The notes under the pieces are model-generated. The model was not told the origin of the DNA and made no database searches. It was given only the letters and a program-made list of their open reading frames with translations. 19,810 bases of DNA from Desulfurobacterium sp. (lineage in GTDB: Bacteria > Aquificota > Aquificia > Desulfurobacteriales > Desulfurobacteriaceae): the NCBI GenBank assembly GCA_026988135.1, contig JALSLT010000034.1, positions 1 through 19,810 on the forward strand, read 5' to 3'. Position numbers and translations under genes: made by a program. Each line of letters begins with the position of its first letter. Within the stretch, counting starts at the first letter, position 1. Shown in pieces: positions 6,150 through 13,855 of this stretch.

Positions 6150-8124
6150 AAATTTTGTTTTCTATGTGGGTATTTAGTCTTTCTACAAGTTCTTCAATGC
6201 TAAGGGAGCCAATATCGCCTTCTTTCTTGCTTCTGATAGCAACGGTTCCGGCTTCCTCCTCTCTTTCTCCTATTACTAACATGTACGGTATTTTTAGCAT
6301 TTCAGCTTTTCTAATCTTGTAACCGACTTTTCCGTTTTCATCATCCAGTTTCGTTCTAAATCCTTTTTCGGTCAAAATTTTATAAATTTTATCAGCATAA
6401 TCAAGATATTTATCACTTACAGGGATTATTGCAACCTGGATAGGGGCAAGCCACAAGGGAAATAATCCTGCGTAGTGTTCTATCAACAAGCCTATGAATC
6501 TTTCAATACTTCCCATTATGGCTCTGTGAACAAGAACAGGCCTTTTCTTTTCCCCGTCTTTATCAACATAATAGATGTCAAATCTTTCTGGAAGATTGAA
6601 ATCTACTTGAATTGTAGGACCATCCCATTTTCTTCCGATAGCATCAAGGACTGCTATATCTATTTTTGGTCCGTAGAAAGCACCGTCTCCGTCGATGATA
6701 TTATAATTGAAATTTCTTTCCTTTAGGGCTTCTATCAGGCTGTTGGTAGCGTGTTGCCATTCTTGGTCGGTTCCGATGTACTTTTCCGGTTTGGTTCCAA
6801 TGTTTATTACATAATCAAGATTGAAGGTTGAGAGAAGTTCCAGAACGTAGTCGAGAACATCTTGAATTTCTTCTTTTAGTTGGTCCGGCCGGCAAAAAAT
6901 GTGTCCGTCATCCTGTGTAAATCCTCTTACTCTTAATAGACCGTGTAGAGAGCCGCTTTTTTCATATCTGTGGACGGTTCCAAATTCAAAATATCTGATA
7001 GGGAGGTCTCTATACGAGCGGGGTTGGGATTTGTAAACAAGTATGTGTCCCGGACAGTTCATCGGTTTTACTGCATACCAGTTTGCTTTTTCTATTTCTT
7101 CAGGTGTTAAAGGTGTTTTTTCGTTTCCCAATTTTTCATCTTCATCGTGTTCCACAACTGGGACAAAGAACATATTTTCTTTATAGAAGTCGTAGTGACC
7201 CGATGTTTTCCATAGGTCTGCTTTCATAAGTTGAGGTGTGTAGATTCTTTGGTATTTTCTTTTTATATGCTCCTCTTCTGTCCATTGTTCTATTGTCTGT
7301 CTTAAAATAGCTCCGTTTGGATGCCAGAATACAAGTCCGGGTCCCGCTTCTTCGTGAATAGAGAACAGGTCAAGTTGTTTTCCAAGTATTCTGTGGTCTC
7401 TCTTTTTAGCTTCTTCAAGCTGATGAAGGTATTCCTGAAGGGAGCTCTTCTTCCAGAAAGCAGTTCCGTATATTCTTTGGAGCATTTTATTTTTTGAATC
7501 TCCTTTCCAGTAGGCTCCAGCAACAGATAGAAGTTTAATAGCTTTAATTATTCCCGAATGTTCTACGTGGGGTCCTTTGCAAAGGTCAAAAAAATCGTTT
7601 CCGAGCCAATATATAACTATTTCTTCGTTCTCAGGTAGTTCTTTAATTAGTTCTATTTTGTAAGGGTCATTTTTGAAAAGCTCTATGGCTTTTTCCCGAG
7701 TTACAATTTCCCTTTTGAAAGGCTCTTTGTTCTTTATAATGTTTTCCATTTCTTTTTCGATTTTATCAAGGTCTTCTTCGGAAATGGTTTCGGGTAGGTC
7801 AAAGTCGTAATAAAAGCCCTCTTTTGTTGAAGGTCCTATTGCAAGTTTGACGGCATCATTTCCGAAAAGCTTTTTAACGGCCTTTGCAAGTATATGTGCG
7901 CTGCTATGTCTTAAAATATGAAGAGATTCCTCGTCTTTTGGTGTTATTATCTTTATCATTCCGTTTTCAATTATCGGAGTGAATATATCTATAATCTCTT
8001 TATTGAAAACCGCTCCTACGGCCTTTTTCCCAAGGCTCTTTGATATCTCCTCGGCAATCTCTTTTACCGTTGTTCCCGCTTTAACTTCTATAACTTTTCC
8101 GTCGGGTAATGTTATCTTCAGCAT
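6148..8124 (-). CDS. thrS: Threonyl-tRNA synthetase
   Basis: A class II synthetase of 658 residues that charges tRNA-Thr. Domain order: TGS (1-62), editing domain with HSSAH (His73, His77) and CKGPH (Cys182, His186) for clearing Ser-tRNA-Thr, catalytic core, and C-terminal anticodon-binding domain. Zinc ligands that sense threonine are visible as Cys357 (MNCPGH), His408 (DDGHIF) and His533 (LVHRA). Motif 2 is FGTVHRYEKSGSLHGLLRVR; motif 3 follows His533. A charged insertion of about 25 residues (about 323-348, with HDEDEKLGNEKTPLTPEEIE) comes just before the MNCPGH block; many ThrRS are short there. ATG 8124 has AAGGAG about 8 nt upstream. It lies 31 bp after ftsI with no terminator and 11 bp before infC, so all three are probably one operon. 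No T-box-like leader is visible. Confidence 0.97.
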   Translation of the reverse strand: MLKITLPDGKVIEVKAGTTVKEIAEEISKSLGKKAVGAVFNKEIIDIFTPIIENGMIKIITPKDEESLHILRHSSAHILAKAVKKLFGNDAVKLAIGPSTKEGFYYDFDLPETISEEDLDKIEKEMENIIKNKEPFKREIVTREKAIELFKNDPYKIELIKELPENEEIVIYWLGNDFFDLCKGPHVEHSGIIKAIKLLSVAGAYWKGDSKNKMLQRIYGTAFWKKSSLQEYLHQLEEAKKRDHRILGKQLDLFSIHEEAGPGLVFWHPNGAILRQTIEQWTEEEHIKRKYQRIYTPQLMKADLWKTSGHYDFYKENMFFVPVVEHDEDEKLGNEKTPLTPEEIEKANWYAVKPMNCPGHILVYKSQPRSYRDLPIRYFEFGTVHRYEKSGSLHGLLRVRGFTQDDGHIFCRPDQLKEEIQDVLDYVLELLSTFNLDYVINIGTKPEKYIGTDQEWQHATNSLIEALKERNFNYNIIDGDGAFYGPKIDIAVLDAIGRKWDGPTIQVDFNLPERFDIYYVDKDGEKKRPVLVHRAIMGSIERFIGLLIEHYAGLFPLWLAPIQVAIIPVSDKYLDYADKIYKILTEKGFRTKLDDENGKVGYKIRKAEMLKIPYMLVIGEREEEAGTVAIRSKKEGDIGSLSIEELVERLNTHIENKI

Positions 8125-8155
8125 ATTTTTTACTCCTTACTTTAAAATTATTTCA

Positions 8156-10054
8156 TTATTTTACACGATAACCTTTTTTATATGGGAAGTTTTCATTTAT
8201 CGGTTGTTTTTCTATTTCACTTCCCTTAAAATAATATTTGAATTTATCAGGTTTTTCTCTTTCATAGAGAAGTATTCTTTCTGCAAGCTCTTTGAAGACA
8301 GGAACGGCAATTTTACTTGCCCAAAGTTCATTTTTAGGTACTTTCGGTTCGTCAACAGTTACTGCCATCACATAATTGGGATCTGTAAGAGGAAAAGCTC
8401 CTACAAAAGTTGCGGTTATTTTGCTTCTGTTGTATTTTCGTATCCGAGGGTCGTATTTTATTGCCGTTCCCGTTTTTCCACCTACATAAAAGTTTTCCAG
8501 TTTTGTTGCTGTTCCGGTTCCTCCTTCTACAACAGTTGCCAGTATTCTTCTTAGCTGTTTTGATACATATGGTTTTATTACTTTTCTTATTCTTATGGCA
8601 GGGAATTCTTCTATTGTTTTTCCTTTGTCGTTTATGATTTTACTGATAATTCTCGGTTTCATTAAATATCCACCGTTAACCAATACAGAGTATGCGTTCG
8701 CCAGTTGAAGTGTGTTTACCATTATATTGTGTCCGAAAGCGAGAGTTGCAAAGTCCACATTTTTCCATTTTTTGTAGTTTCTTAATGGGTAGATAGACTC
8801 TCCCGATATGTCAATATTCGCTTTTTCTCCGAATCCGAAAGCTTTTAAATACCTGTAGTATCTTTTTTTGCCAAGCATTTGAGCTACCTTTATTATGCCC
8901 ACGTTGTCGGAGTATTTTATTATTTCCCAGGCTGCAAGGGTAACGCTTTCTCCTCTAAATTCGTTATGAAAGACTTTGTCGTCAATTTTGTAATTAGCCG
9001 GAGCTCTTATGGGAGTCATGGGAGAGATAAGTTTTTCATTTATCGCAGCTGCAATTACAAGGGGTTTTATTACAGATCCCGGTTCGTAAGGAGTATTTAT
9101 GTAGCGGGGATTTATTTTTGATATGAATCCTCTACCTCTTTTTTTACCGTATTTGTAAAAGGGCCAAGAAGCGGCAGAGATAATATCCCCTGTTTTAGGG
9201 TTCATTATAACAACATTTATAAATCGTGGATGCCATTTTTTTCCATACTTTTCAATGGTTTTTTCCACCATATATTGTAGATTTGCGTCGATTGTTAGAA
9301 TTACATTATTCCCTTTTTTATAAGAAGTGAATAGTGCATTAGGGTCGGTTACATAAAGGTTTCCCCTTGCATCTTTTGTTCCTGATATTACCGTTTTTTT
9401 TCCGGTGATTATTTTATTTTTTTCAAGATAAAGTTCCAGTCCGCTTATACCTCTTCCATCCGAGTTCAAAACACCGACTAGAGTTGAGCCTACATCGTAA
9501 GGGTTTTTCCTGTCATATTCAGGCATTACTCCGACAAGATCTCTTAGTTTTGGTTTTTCTCCGGTTGTTTTTATGTAGTTTTTATTTAGCTTTTCCGCTT
9601 TTTTTCTATATTTTCTAATGTTTCCGTCAACCCCTTTTTTTAACCACGTAAATCTTTTATTTTTTGAAAGAGAATCGGTAAGTTCTTTTTTACTGATTAT
9701 TGTGTTCCCAAATTCCTTTCGGAAGATTTTAATGAATGTTTTCTTGTTTTTGATAAGAGCAGGTCTTATATAGAAGGAGCATTCTTTTTTGCTGACGGCA
9801 AGAGGAATACCGTTTCTATCAAAAATTTCTCCTCTTTCCGATTTCAGAGTTAATTTACCGGTGTACTGTTTTTCAAGGAAGGAAAGAAACTTTTCTTTAT
9901 CGAAGTAAGAAAGGCTTAACAGTTTGATTGTAAAAACAAAAATCATAGCGGTTGATATGAATAAAAAAGCATTAAGCCTTCCATCCTCAAACGGTTTTAA
10001 GAATGTGTAAAGTTTTCCTAATACGGCTTTAATTTTGTAATAGATCCACTTCAT
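8156..10054 (-). CDS. ftsI: Septal penicillin-binding protein FtsI (PBP3), peptidoglycan transpeptidase
   Basis: A 632-residue class B PBP that cross-links septal peptidoglycan. A short cytoplasmic N-terminus is followed by one membrane span (about 28-48) that holds the enzyme in the inner membrane. The dimerisation domain starts at RGEIFDRNG (74-82). The transpeptidase domain has SVIK (catalytic Ser327, Lys330), SDN (382-384) and KTG (527-529), all intact, and the family block PYEPGSVIKP. Length and motifs fit FtsI; the FtsL-like gene directly upstream favours FtsI over the elongation enzyme MrdA or a SpoVD type. Its ATG overlaps the ftsL stop by 4 bp (ATGA). No mra/mur genes adjoin it, so these two division genes stand apart from a classical dcw cluster. 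Confidence 0.93.
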   Translation of the reverse strand: MKWIYYKIKAVLGKLYTFLKPFEDGRLNAFLFISTAMIFVFTIKLLSLSYFDKEKFLSFLEKQYTGKLTLKSERGEIFDRNGIPLAVSKKECSFYIRPALIKNKKTFIKIFRKEFGNTIISKKELTDSLSKNKRFTWLKKGVDGNIRKYRKKAEKLNKNYIKTTGEKPKLRDLVGVMPEYDRKNPYDVGSTLVGVLNSDGRGISGLELYLEKNKIITGKKTVISGTKDARGNLYVTDPNALFTSYKKGNNVILTIDANLQYMVEKTIEKYGKKWHPRFINVVIMNPKTGDIISAASWPFYKYGKKRGRGFISKINPRYINTPYEPGSVIKPLVIAAAINEKLISPMTPIRAPANYKIDDKVFHNEFRGESVTLAAWEIIKYSDNVGIIKVAQMLGKKRYYRYLKAFGFGEKANIDISGESIYPLRNYKKWKNVDFATLAFGHNIMVNTLQLANAYSVLVNGGYLMKPRIISKIINDKGKTIEEFPAIRIRKVIKPYVSKQLRRILATVVEGGTGTATKLENFYVGGKTGTAIKYDPRIRKYNRSKITATFVGAFPLTDPNYVMAVTVDEPKVPKNELWASKIAVPVFKELAERILLYEREKPDKFKYYFKGSEIEKQPINENFPYKKGYRVK

Positions 10055-10326
10055 TCTATGTAATAAACCTCGTTTTCTTTTAAAGCTTTCATCTTTTTCG
10101 TTGCTCTATCTACATTCTCAGGTTTTATTGTTGAATAGTATTTTATTTGAAGCTCGTTATATTCTGTTTTGAGTTTGTGAATTTCCGCTATTGTTTTGGC
10201 AATTTTTCTCTTTTCGGTAACGCATGTTGAACGTAAGTTTACAAGCTTGAAAATCATAAACATGAAAAGGAAAGGGGAGAAAATAATAAACAATATCTGA
10301 AGATACTTAAACCAGTTGATTTTCAC
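10051..10326 (-). CDS. ftsL: FtsL-like cell division protein (single span plus coiled coil)
   Basis: A 91-residue bitopic protein: short N-terminus, one membrane span (about residues 8-28, very Phe/Ile-rich) and a charged, probably coiled-coil periplasmic region with ATKKMKALKENEV near its end. FtsL sequences are poorly conserved, so the call rests on size, topology and position directly before ftsI with a 4-bp overlap. In the divisome FtsL partners FtsB and activates the FtsW-FtsI synthase. The start is GTG at 10326 with AAAGGTG about 5 nt upstream; an ATG overlapping it is out of frame. Its leader is only 45 bp long and also carries the likely tRNA-Arg promoter on the other strand. Confidence 0.78.
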   Translation of the reverse strand: MKINWFKYLQILFIIFSPFLFMFMIFKLVNLRSTCVTEKRKIAKTIAEIHKLKTEYNELQIKYYSTIKPENVDRATKKMKALKENEVYYIE

Positions 10327-10327
10327 A

Positions 10328-10355
10328 TTGCACCTTTAATTTCACAACCTATATT
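10328..10355 (+). promoter_or_regulatory. Possible sigma70-type promoter for tRNA-Arg
   Basis: TTGCAC (10328-10333) and TATATT (10350-10355) are separated by 16 bp. Transcription would begin near 10362, about 10 nt before the mature tRNA. The -10 box matches 5 of 6 consensus positions, the -35 box less. The same DNA is the ftsL leader on the other strand. Confidence 0.4.
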
Positions 10356-10371
10356 TTAATGTAATTTCTTG

Positions 10372-10448
10372 GCGCCTGTAGCTCAGCTGGATAGAGCCCA
10401 GGACTCCGGATCCTGGTGTCGCGGGTTCGAATCCCGCCAGGCGCACCA
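10372..10448 (+). tRNA. tRNA-Arg, anticodon CCG
   Basis: A 77-nt tRNA that folds fully by eye. Acceptor GCGCCTG pairs with CAGGCGC in 7 of 7 positions. The D-stem is GCTC/GAGC. The anticodon stem CAGGA/TCCTG encloses loop CTCCGGA, with T33 followed by anticodon CCG, which reads CGG (Arg). A 5-nt variable loop precedes T-arm GCGGG-TTCGAAT-CCCGC. The discriminator base is A and CCA is encoded. It stands alone between the divergent ftsL and the convergent purF, whose stop is 20 bp away. No terminator is visible behind it, and no integrase or duplicated 3' end suggests use as an attachment site. Confidence 0.97.
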
Positions 10449-10467
10449 AATCTTACTTATTTCTTGC

Positions 10468-11865
10468 TCATTCTTTTTTTGCTTGTTCGATAATCGATTC
10501 CGGTATTTCGATAGGATAGTTTCCGTTAAAACAAGCGGTACAGTACCCACACTCTTCTCCACCGGCAGCCTTTAACATTCCTTCAAGGGATAGATAAGCA
10601 AGTGAATCCGCTTCAATATAATTTGCGATTTCTTCAACCGAATGGTTAGATGCTATCAGTTGGTCCTTTGTCGGTGTATCTATTCCGAAGTAGCAAGGCC
10701 ACTTTGTCGGCGGAGAGCTTATTCTCATGTGAACTTCCGTAGCTCCCGCTTCCTTTAGCATTCTAACAATTTTCCTACTGGTAGTTCCTCTTACTATAGA
10801 ATCATCTATCACTATAACCCTTCTACCTTTTAGCACATCAGGTACCGGATTTAGTTTTACCTTTACGCTTATATCTCTATTTTTTTGGGTTGGTTTAATA
10901 AAAGTTCTTCCTACGTAGTGGTTTCTTATAAAGCCAAGTTGAAAAGGAAGTCCGCTTTCTTCAGAATATCCTATGGCAGGTACGAGTCCGGAATCGGGCA
11001 CAGCTATAACGACGTCCGCTTTGACCGGGTTTTCACGGGCAAGTGTTTTCCCAAACTCTTTCCTTATTCCATAGACGCTTTTTTCGAAAATATGGCTATC
11101 CGGCCTTGAGAAATAAACAAATTCGAATATACATTGGGATTTTTTATGTTTTTCATCTTTAAACGGGAAGCATGAGGTGGTTCCTTTTGGATTTACGGTA
11201 ACCATCTCGCCCGGCTCTATGTCTCTTATATATTTTGCTCCTAAAAGATCAAGTGCACATGTTTCAGATGTAAATATTACAGAGTTTTCCAGTTTTCCCA
11301 TTACAAGAGGTCTGAATCCCCACGGGTCTCTTAGAGCGACAAGTTTACCGTTATTCATTATGAGAAGAGAAAAAGCACCTTTTAGTTTTGCTACGGCGTC
11401 GATAATTTTTTCTTCTAATGTTTCTTTTCGGGATTTCACAATTAAATGGGTTATAACTTCCGAATCCGATGTTCCTCGAAAAATAGAGCCTTCGTCTTCA
11501 AGTTTTTTCCTGAATTCAAGAGCGTTGATAATGTTTCCGTTATGGGAAATTGCAAGTTTTCCGATTTTTGATGAGACGACTATAGGTTGAACATTATCTA
11601 TTGAGTCGGAGGCTCCTGAAGTGGAATACCTATTGTGCCCGATTGCTATTGTTCCTTTCAGCTCTCCAAGTTTTTCCGTTGAAAAAACGGCTGATACCAG
11701 CCCGAAATTTTTATGATATTTGATTTCGTTTTTGTCAAATACGGCAACGCCAGCACTTTCCTGGCCTCTGTGCTGTAAAGCATAAAGTCCAAGATATGTG
11801 TAATAAGCGGCGTGTTCACTGTTGTATATTCCAAAAACTCCACAATAATCTTTAAGTTTTTCCAT
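10468..11865 (-). CDS. purF: Amidophosphoribosyltransferase (glutamine PRPP amidotransferase)
   Basis: Catalyses the first committed step of purine synthesis, PRPP plus glutamine to 5-phosphoribosylamine. The 465-residue protein begins MEKLKDYCGVFGI: a 7-residue propeptide before Cys8, the N-terminal nucleophile of the glutaminase domain. The domain continues with LQHRGQESAG, GHNRYST and SHNGN. The phosphoribosyltransferase domain has the PRPP loop VIVIDDSIVRGTTSRK. Cysteines in QCIFEFVYF, WPCYFG and CGYCTAC (439, 442, 445) match the iron-sulfur type known from Bacillus, whose cluster makes the enzyme oxygen-labile. GGGAGAGG lies about 9 nt upstream of the ATG. It diverges from purC over 113 bp. 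No terminator is seen before the tRNA-Arg on the opposite strand. Confidence 0.97.
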   Translation of the reverse strand: MEKLKDYCGVFGIYNSEHAAYYTYLGLYALQHRGQESAGVAVFDKNEIKYHKNFGLVSAVFSTEKLGELKGTIAIGHNRYSTSGASDSIDNVQPIVVSSKIGKLAISHNGNIINALEFRKKLEDEGSIFRGTSDSEVITHLIVKSRKETLEEKIIDAVAKLKGAFSLLIMNNGKLVALRDPWGFRPLVMGKLENSVIFTSETCALDLLGAKYIRDIEPGEMVTVNPKGTTSCFPFKDEKHKKSQCIFEFVYFSRPDSHIFEKSVYGIRKEFGKTLARENPVKADVVIAVPDSGLVPAIGYSEESGLPFQLGFIRNHYVGRTFIKPTQKNRDISVKVKLNPVPDVLKGRRVIVIDDSIVRGTTSRKIVRMLKEAGATEVHMRISSPPTKWPCYFGIDTPTKDQLIASNHSVEEIANYIEADSLAYLSLEGMLKAAGGEECGYCTACFNGNYPIEIPESIIEQAKKE

Positions 11866-11905
11866 ATAGTTGAGCCTCTCCCGGATATTAAAGTTTGTAA
11901 TCCGA

Positions 11906-11939
11906 ATTATAACATTAACATCTCCATTTAAGATATAAT
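11906..11939. promoter_or_regulatory. Shared purF/purC intergenic region with a -10-like box on each strand
   Basis: The gap between divergent purF and purC (11866-11978) holds TATAAT on the + strand (11934-11939, toward purC) and TATAAT on the - strand (11911-11906, toward purF). Each is about 40 bp from its start codon, an almost mirror-like layout. I find no good -35 box for either, so an activator or an imperfect -35 is likely. No PurR palindrome or purine riboswitch is visible by eye. Confidence 0.4.
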
Positions 11940-11978
11940 AATCGGGAATTTGTTAAAGTTTTTGCAAGGGAGAAAATT

Positions 11979-12695
11979 ATGGAAAGAAAAGGAATTCTTT
12001 ATGAAGGGAAAGCGAAAACCCTTTATCTTACAGATGGTGAGGATTTTTTGGTGCAATATTTTAAGGATGATACTACCGCCTTTGACGGGATGAAAAAAGA
12101 GCAATTAGAGGATAAAGGGCTTATAAATTGCGCTATTTCCATGAAGATTTTTGAGTTTTTGGAAAAGAACGGTGTAAAAACTCATTTTGAGAAGATGTTA
12201 TCTCCTAGGGAAATGTTAGTAAAAAAGTGTGAGATTATTCCTGTTGAGGTTGTTGTTAGGAATGTTGCAGCCGGTAGTTTTTCAAGGCGTTATGGTGTAA
12301 AGGAGGGGACTCCTATTAAAGAACCTTTTTTAGAACTTTTTTATAAATCCGATGAACTTCATGATCCGATGGTTTGTGTCAATCATGTTTTCCTGTTTGG
12401 ATGGGCGGATAGAGATGAAATTGATTTTATGACAAAAGAGGCACTTAAAATCAATAATCTTTTGAGGAACTTTTTTGCCAACATAGATATTGTTCTGGTT
12501 GATTTTAAACTTGAGTTTGGTAGGCATAACGGAAAGGTTATTCTTGCCGATGAGATTACACCTGATAGTTGTAGGCTTTGGGATAAGTCGACAGGAGAAG
12601 TACTTGATAAAGACCGGTTTAGAAAAGATATGGGAAATGTTGTTGAAAGTTATAAGGAGATATACGGAAGAATTATGGAAAGGTACGGAGAGTAA
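11979..12695 (+). CDS. purC: SAICAR synthetase (phosphoribosylaminoimidazole-succinocarboxamide synthase)
   Basis: Joins CAIR and aspartate with ATP to give SAICAR in purine synthesis. The 238 residues match the family length. Visible motifs are LYEGKAKTLY with the nucleotide-binding start (7-16), the signature VVVRNVAAGSFSRRYGVKEG, DFKLEFGR and LADEITPDSCRLWD. The ATG has AAGGGAG about 7 nt upstream. It diverges from purF and leads a tightly packed run: trpS starts 2 bp after its stop. Purine genes with trpS and ribD have no direct pathway link, though riboflavin synthesis starts from GTP. Confidence 0.97.
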   Translation: MERKGILYEGKAKTLYLTDGEDFLVQYFKDDTTAFDGMKKEQLEDKGLINCAISMKIFEFLEKNGVKTHFEKMLSPREMLVKKCEIIPVEVVVRNVAAGSFSRRYGVKEGTPIKEPFLELFYKSDELHDPMVCVNHVFLFGWADRDEIDFMTKEALKINNLLRNFFANIDIVLVDFKLEFGRHNGKVILADEITPDSCRLWDKSTGEVLDKDRFRKDMGNVVESYKEIYGRIMERYGE

Positions 12696-12697
12696 AT

Positions 12698-13768
12698 ATG
12701 GATAAGAAGTTGTTAAGTAATGTTGATAAAGAGATGAAGATTGTTATTGAAAAATATAAAGAGCCTAAAAATATAAAGAGAGTTTTGTCGGGGATGAGGC
12801 CAACAGGAAAACTTCATCTCGGGAACTATTTTGGAGCTTTGAAAACATGGTTGGAACTTCAGGATAGAGCTGAGAGTTTTTTCTTTGTAGCTGATTGGCA
12901 TGCGATAACTACTTCCTATAATAATCTTTCCTCTCTTTCCGATAATACGGTAGAGATGATGGCTGATTGGCTTGCTGTAGGGATAGACCCAGAGAAATCC
13001 ACGCTTTTTGTCCAATCATGGGTTAAAGAGCATGCGGAACTTTATCTGCTTCTTGGGATGACTGTTCCCGTTAGGTGGCTTGAAAGAAATCCTACCTATA
13101 AAGAGATGATGGAAAATTTAAAAGATAGAGAGCTTGCAACTTATGGATTTTTAGGTTACCCGGTTCTTCAAGCCGCTGATATTATTATCTATAAGGCGGA
13201 TGTTGTTCCCGTAGGGATAGATCAGGTTCCTCATCTGGAGCTTACAAGGGAGATAGCAAGACGTTTTAATAATTTTTTTGGAAAAATTTTTCCTGAGCCG
13301 AAACCTTTTCTATCGGAAGCGCCTAAGCTACCGGGGCTTGACGGGAGAAAGATGAGCAAAAGTTACGGAAATTGTATCTATCTTTCCGATATGGAGGATG
13401 AGGTAAACAGTAAAGTTAAAGGTATGGTTACAGATCCTTCCCGTGTTAGAAAAACTGATCCTGGGCATCCTGAAATCTGTCCGGTTTTTGCTTATCATAA
13501 TATTTTTACTGATAAAGAAACGGTTTTACAAATAGAAAAGGAGTGTAAAGCAGGACAGATAGGTTGTGTTCAGTGTAAAAGGATGCTTGCTAAGAATTTG
13601 AATAGCTTTTTGGAACCTATTAGAAGCAAAAGAGAAAAACTTCTTTCCGATAAAAAACAGATGGTAGATATCTTTATTGAAGGAAGTAGAAAAGCCGAAT
13701 ATATAGCTTCGGAGACTATATCGGAAGTGAGAGAAGCTATGAATTTTTTAAAACCGGAGGGTTTATGA
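12698..13768 (+). CDS. trpS: Tryptophanyl-tRNA synthetase
   Basis: A class I synthetase of 356 residues that charges tRNA-Trp. The HIGH-type motif is PTGKLHLGN (35-43) and KMSKS is at 218-222 in GRKMSKSYGN. Between them lie FFVADWHAITT, SWVKEHAELYLLLGM, the tryptophan-pocket block GYPVLQAADIIIY and the region with VGIDQVPHLELTREIARRFN. The core of bacterial TrpRS usually starts close to the SGMRPTG block, so about 27 N-terminal residues here are an extension. I keep ATG 12698 because GGAG lies 7 nt upstream; ATG 12737 (residue 14) is a possible alternative. The stop overlaps the ATG of a 27-codon ORF by 4 bp. Confidence 0.96.
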   Translation: MDKKLLSNVDKEMKIVIEKYKEPKNIKRVLSGMRPTGKLHLGNYFGALKTWLELQDRAESFFFVADWHAITTSYNNLSSLSDNTVEMMADWLAVGIDPEKSTLFVQSWVKEHAELYLLLGMTVPVRWLERNPTYKEMMENLKDRELATYGFLGYPVLQAADIIIYKADVVPVGIDQVPHLELTREIARRFNNFFGKIFPEPKPFLSEAPKLPGLDGRKMSKSYGNCIYLSDMEDEVNSKVKGMVTDPSRVRKTDPGHPEICPVFAYHNIFTDKETVLQIEKECKAGQIGCVQCKRMLAKNLNSFLEPIRSKREKLLSDKKQMVDIFIEGSRKAEYIASETISEVREAMNFLKPEGL

Positions 13769-13848
13769 ATGTTAGGAAGATTATTTTGAGACTTGGCTTG
13801 GCGTCTCTTCTTATCTATCTATTTATTCTATTTGTTGCTCAGAAGTGA
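13765..13848 (+). CDS. 27-residue single-span membrane microprotein between trpS and ribD
   Basis: An ATG at 13765 overlaps the trpS stop (ATGA), with GGAGGG just upstream (spacing 3-4 nt, slightly short). The ORF encodes MNVRKIILRLG followed by a hydrophobic run (about residues 10-24, ASLLIYLFILFVA) and a final QK: a classic inside-positive single span. It ends 7 bp before the ribD GTG, whose Shine-Dalgarno site GAGG overlaps this stop, so it may serve to couple ribD to trpS. I do not recognise a family. It could be a membrane microprotein or merely a coupling ORF. The overlapping starts and non-random topology argue for translation. Confidence 0.5.
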   Translation: MNVRKIILRLGLASLLIYLFILFVAQK

Positions 13849-13855
13849 GGTTGAA

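Noticed and set aside
7979..8637. Long + strand ORFs opposite thrS/ftsI, apparently membrane proteins
   Set aside because: Hydrophobicity is a by-product of reading the opposite strand of A-rich genes; the minus-strand genes have all catalytic motifs.
10372..10448. tRNA-Arg as a phage or island attachment site
   Set aside because: No integrase, no repeated tRNA 3' end and no foreign-looking DNA nearby.
10369..10575. 68-codon ORF running through tRNA-Arg
   Set aside because: It translates the tRNA sequence, a common artefact giving APVAQLDRAQDSGS-like peptides, and then purF antisense.
11866..11978. Purine or PurR-type riboswitch/operator between purF and purC
   Set aside because: No conserved purine-aptamer core or clear inverted repeat could be found by eye.
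13793..13855. Hydrophobic N-terminal extension of RibD suggesting a membrane-bound RibD
   Set aside because: It is an out-of-frame reading of the 27-residue microprotein; GTG 13856 with GAGG gives a normal RibD start.
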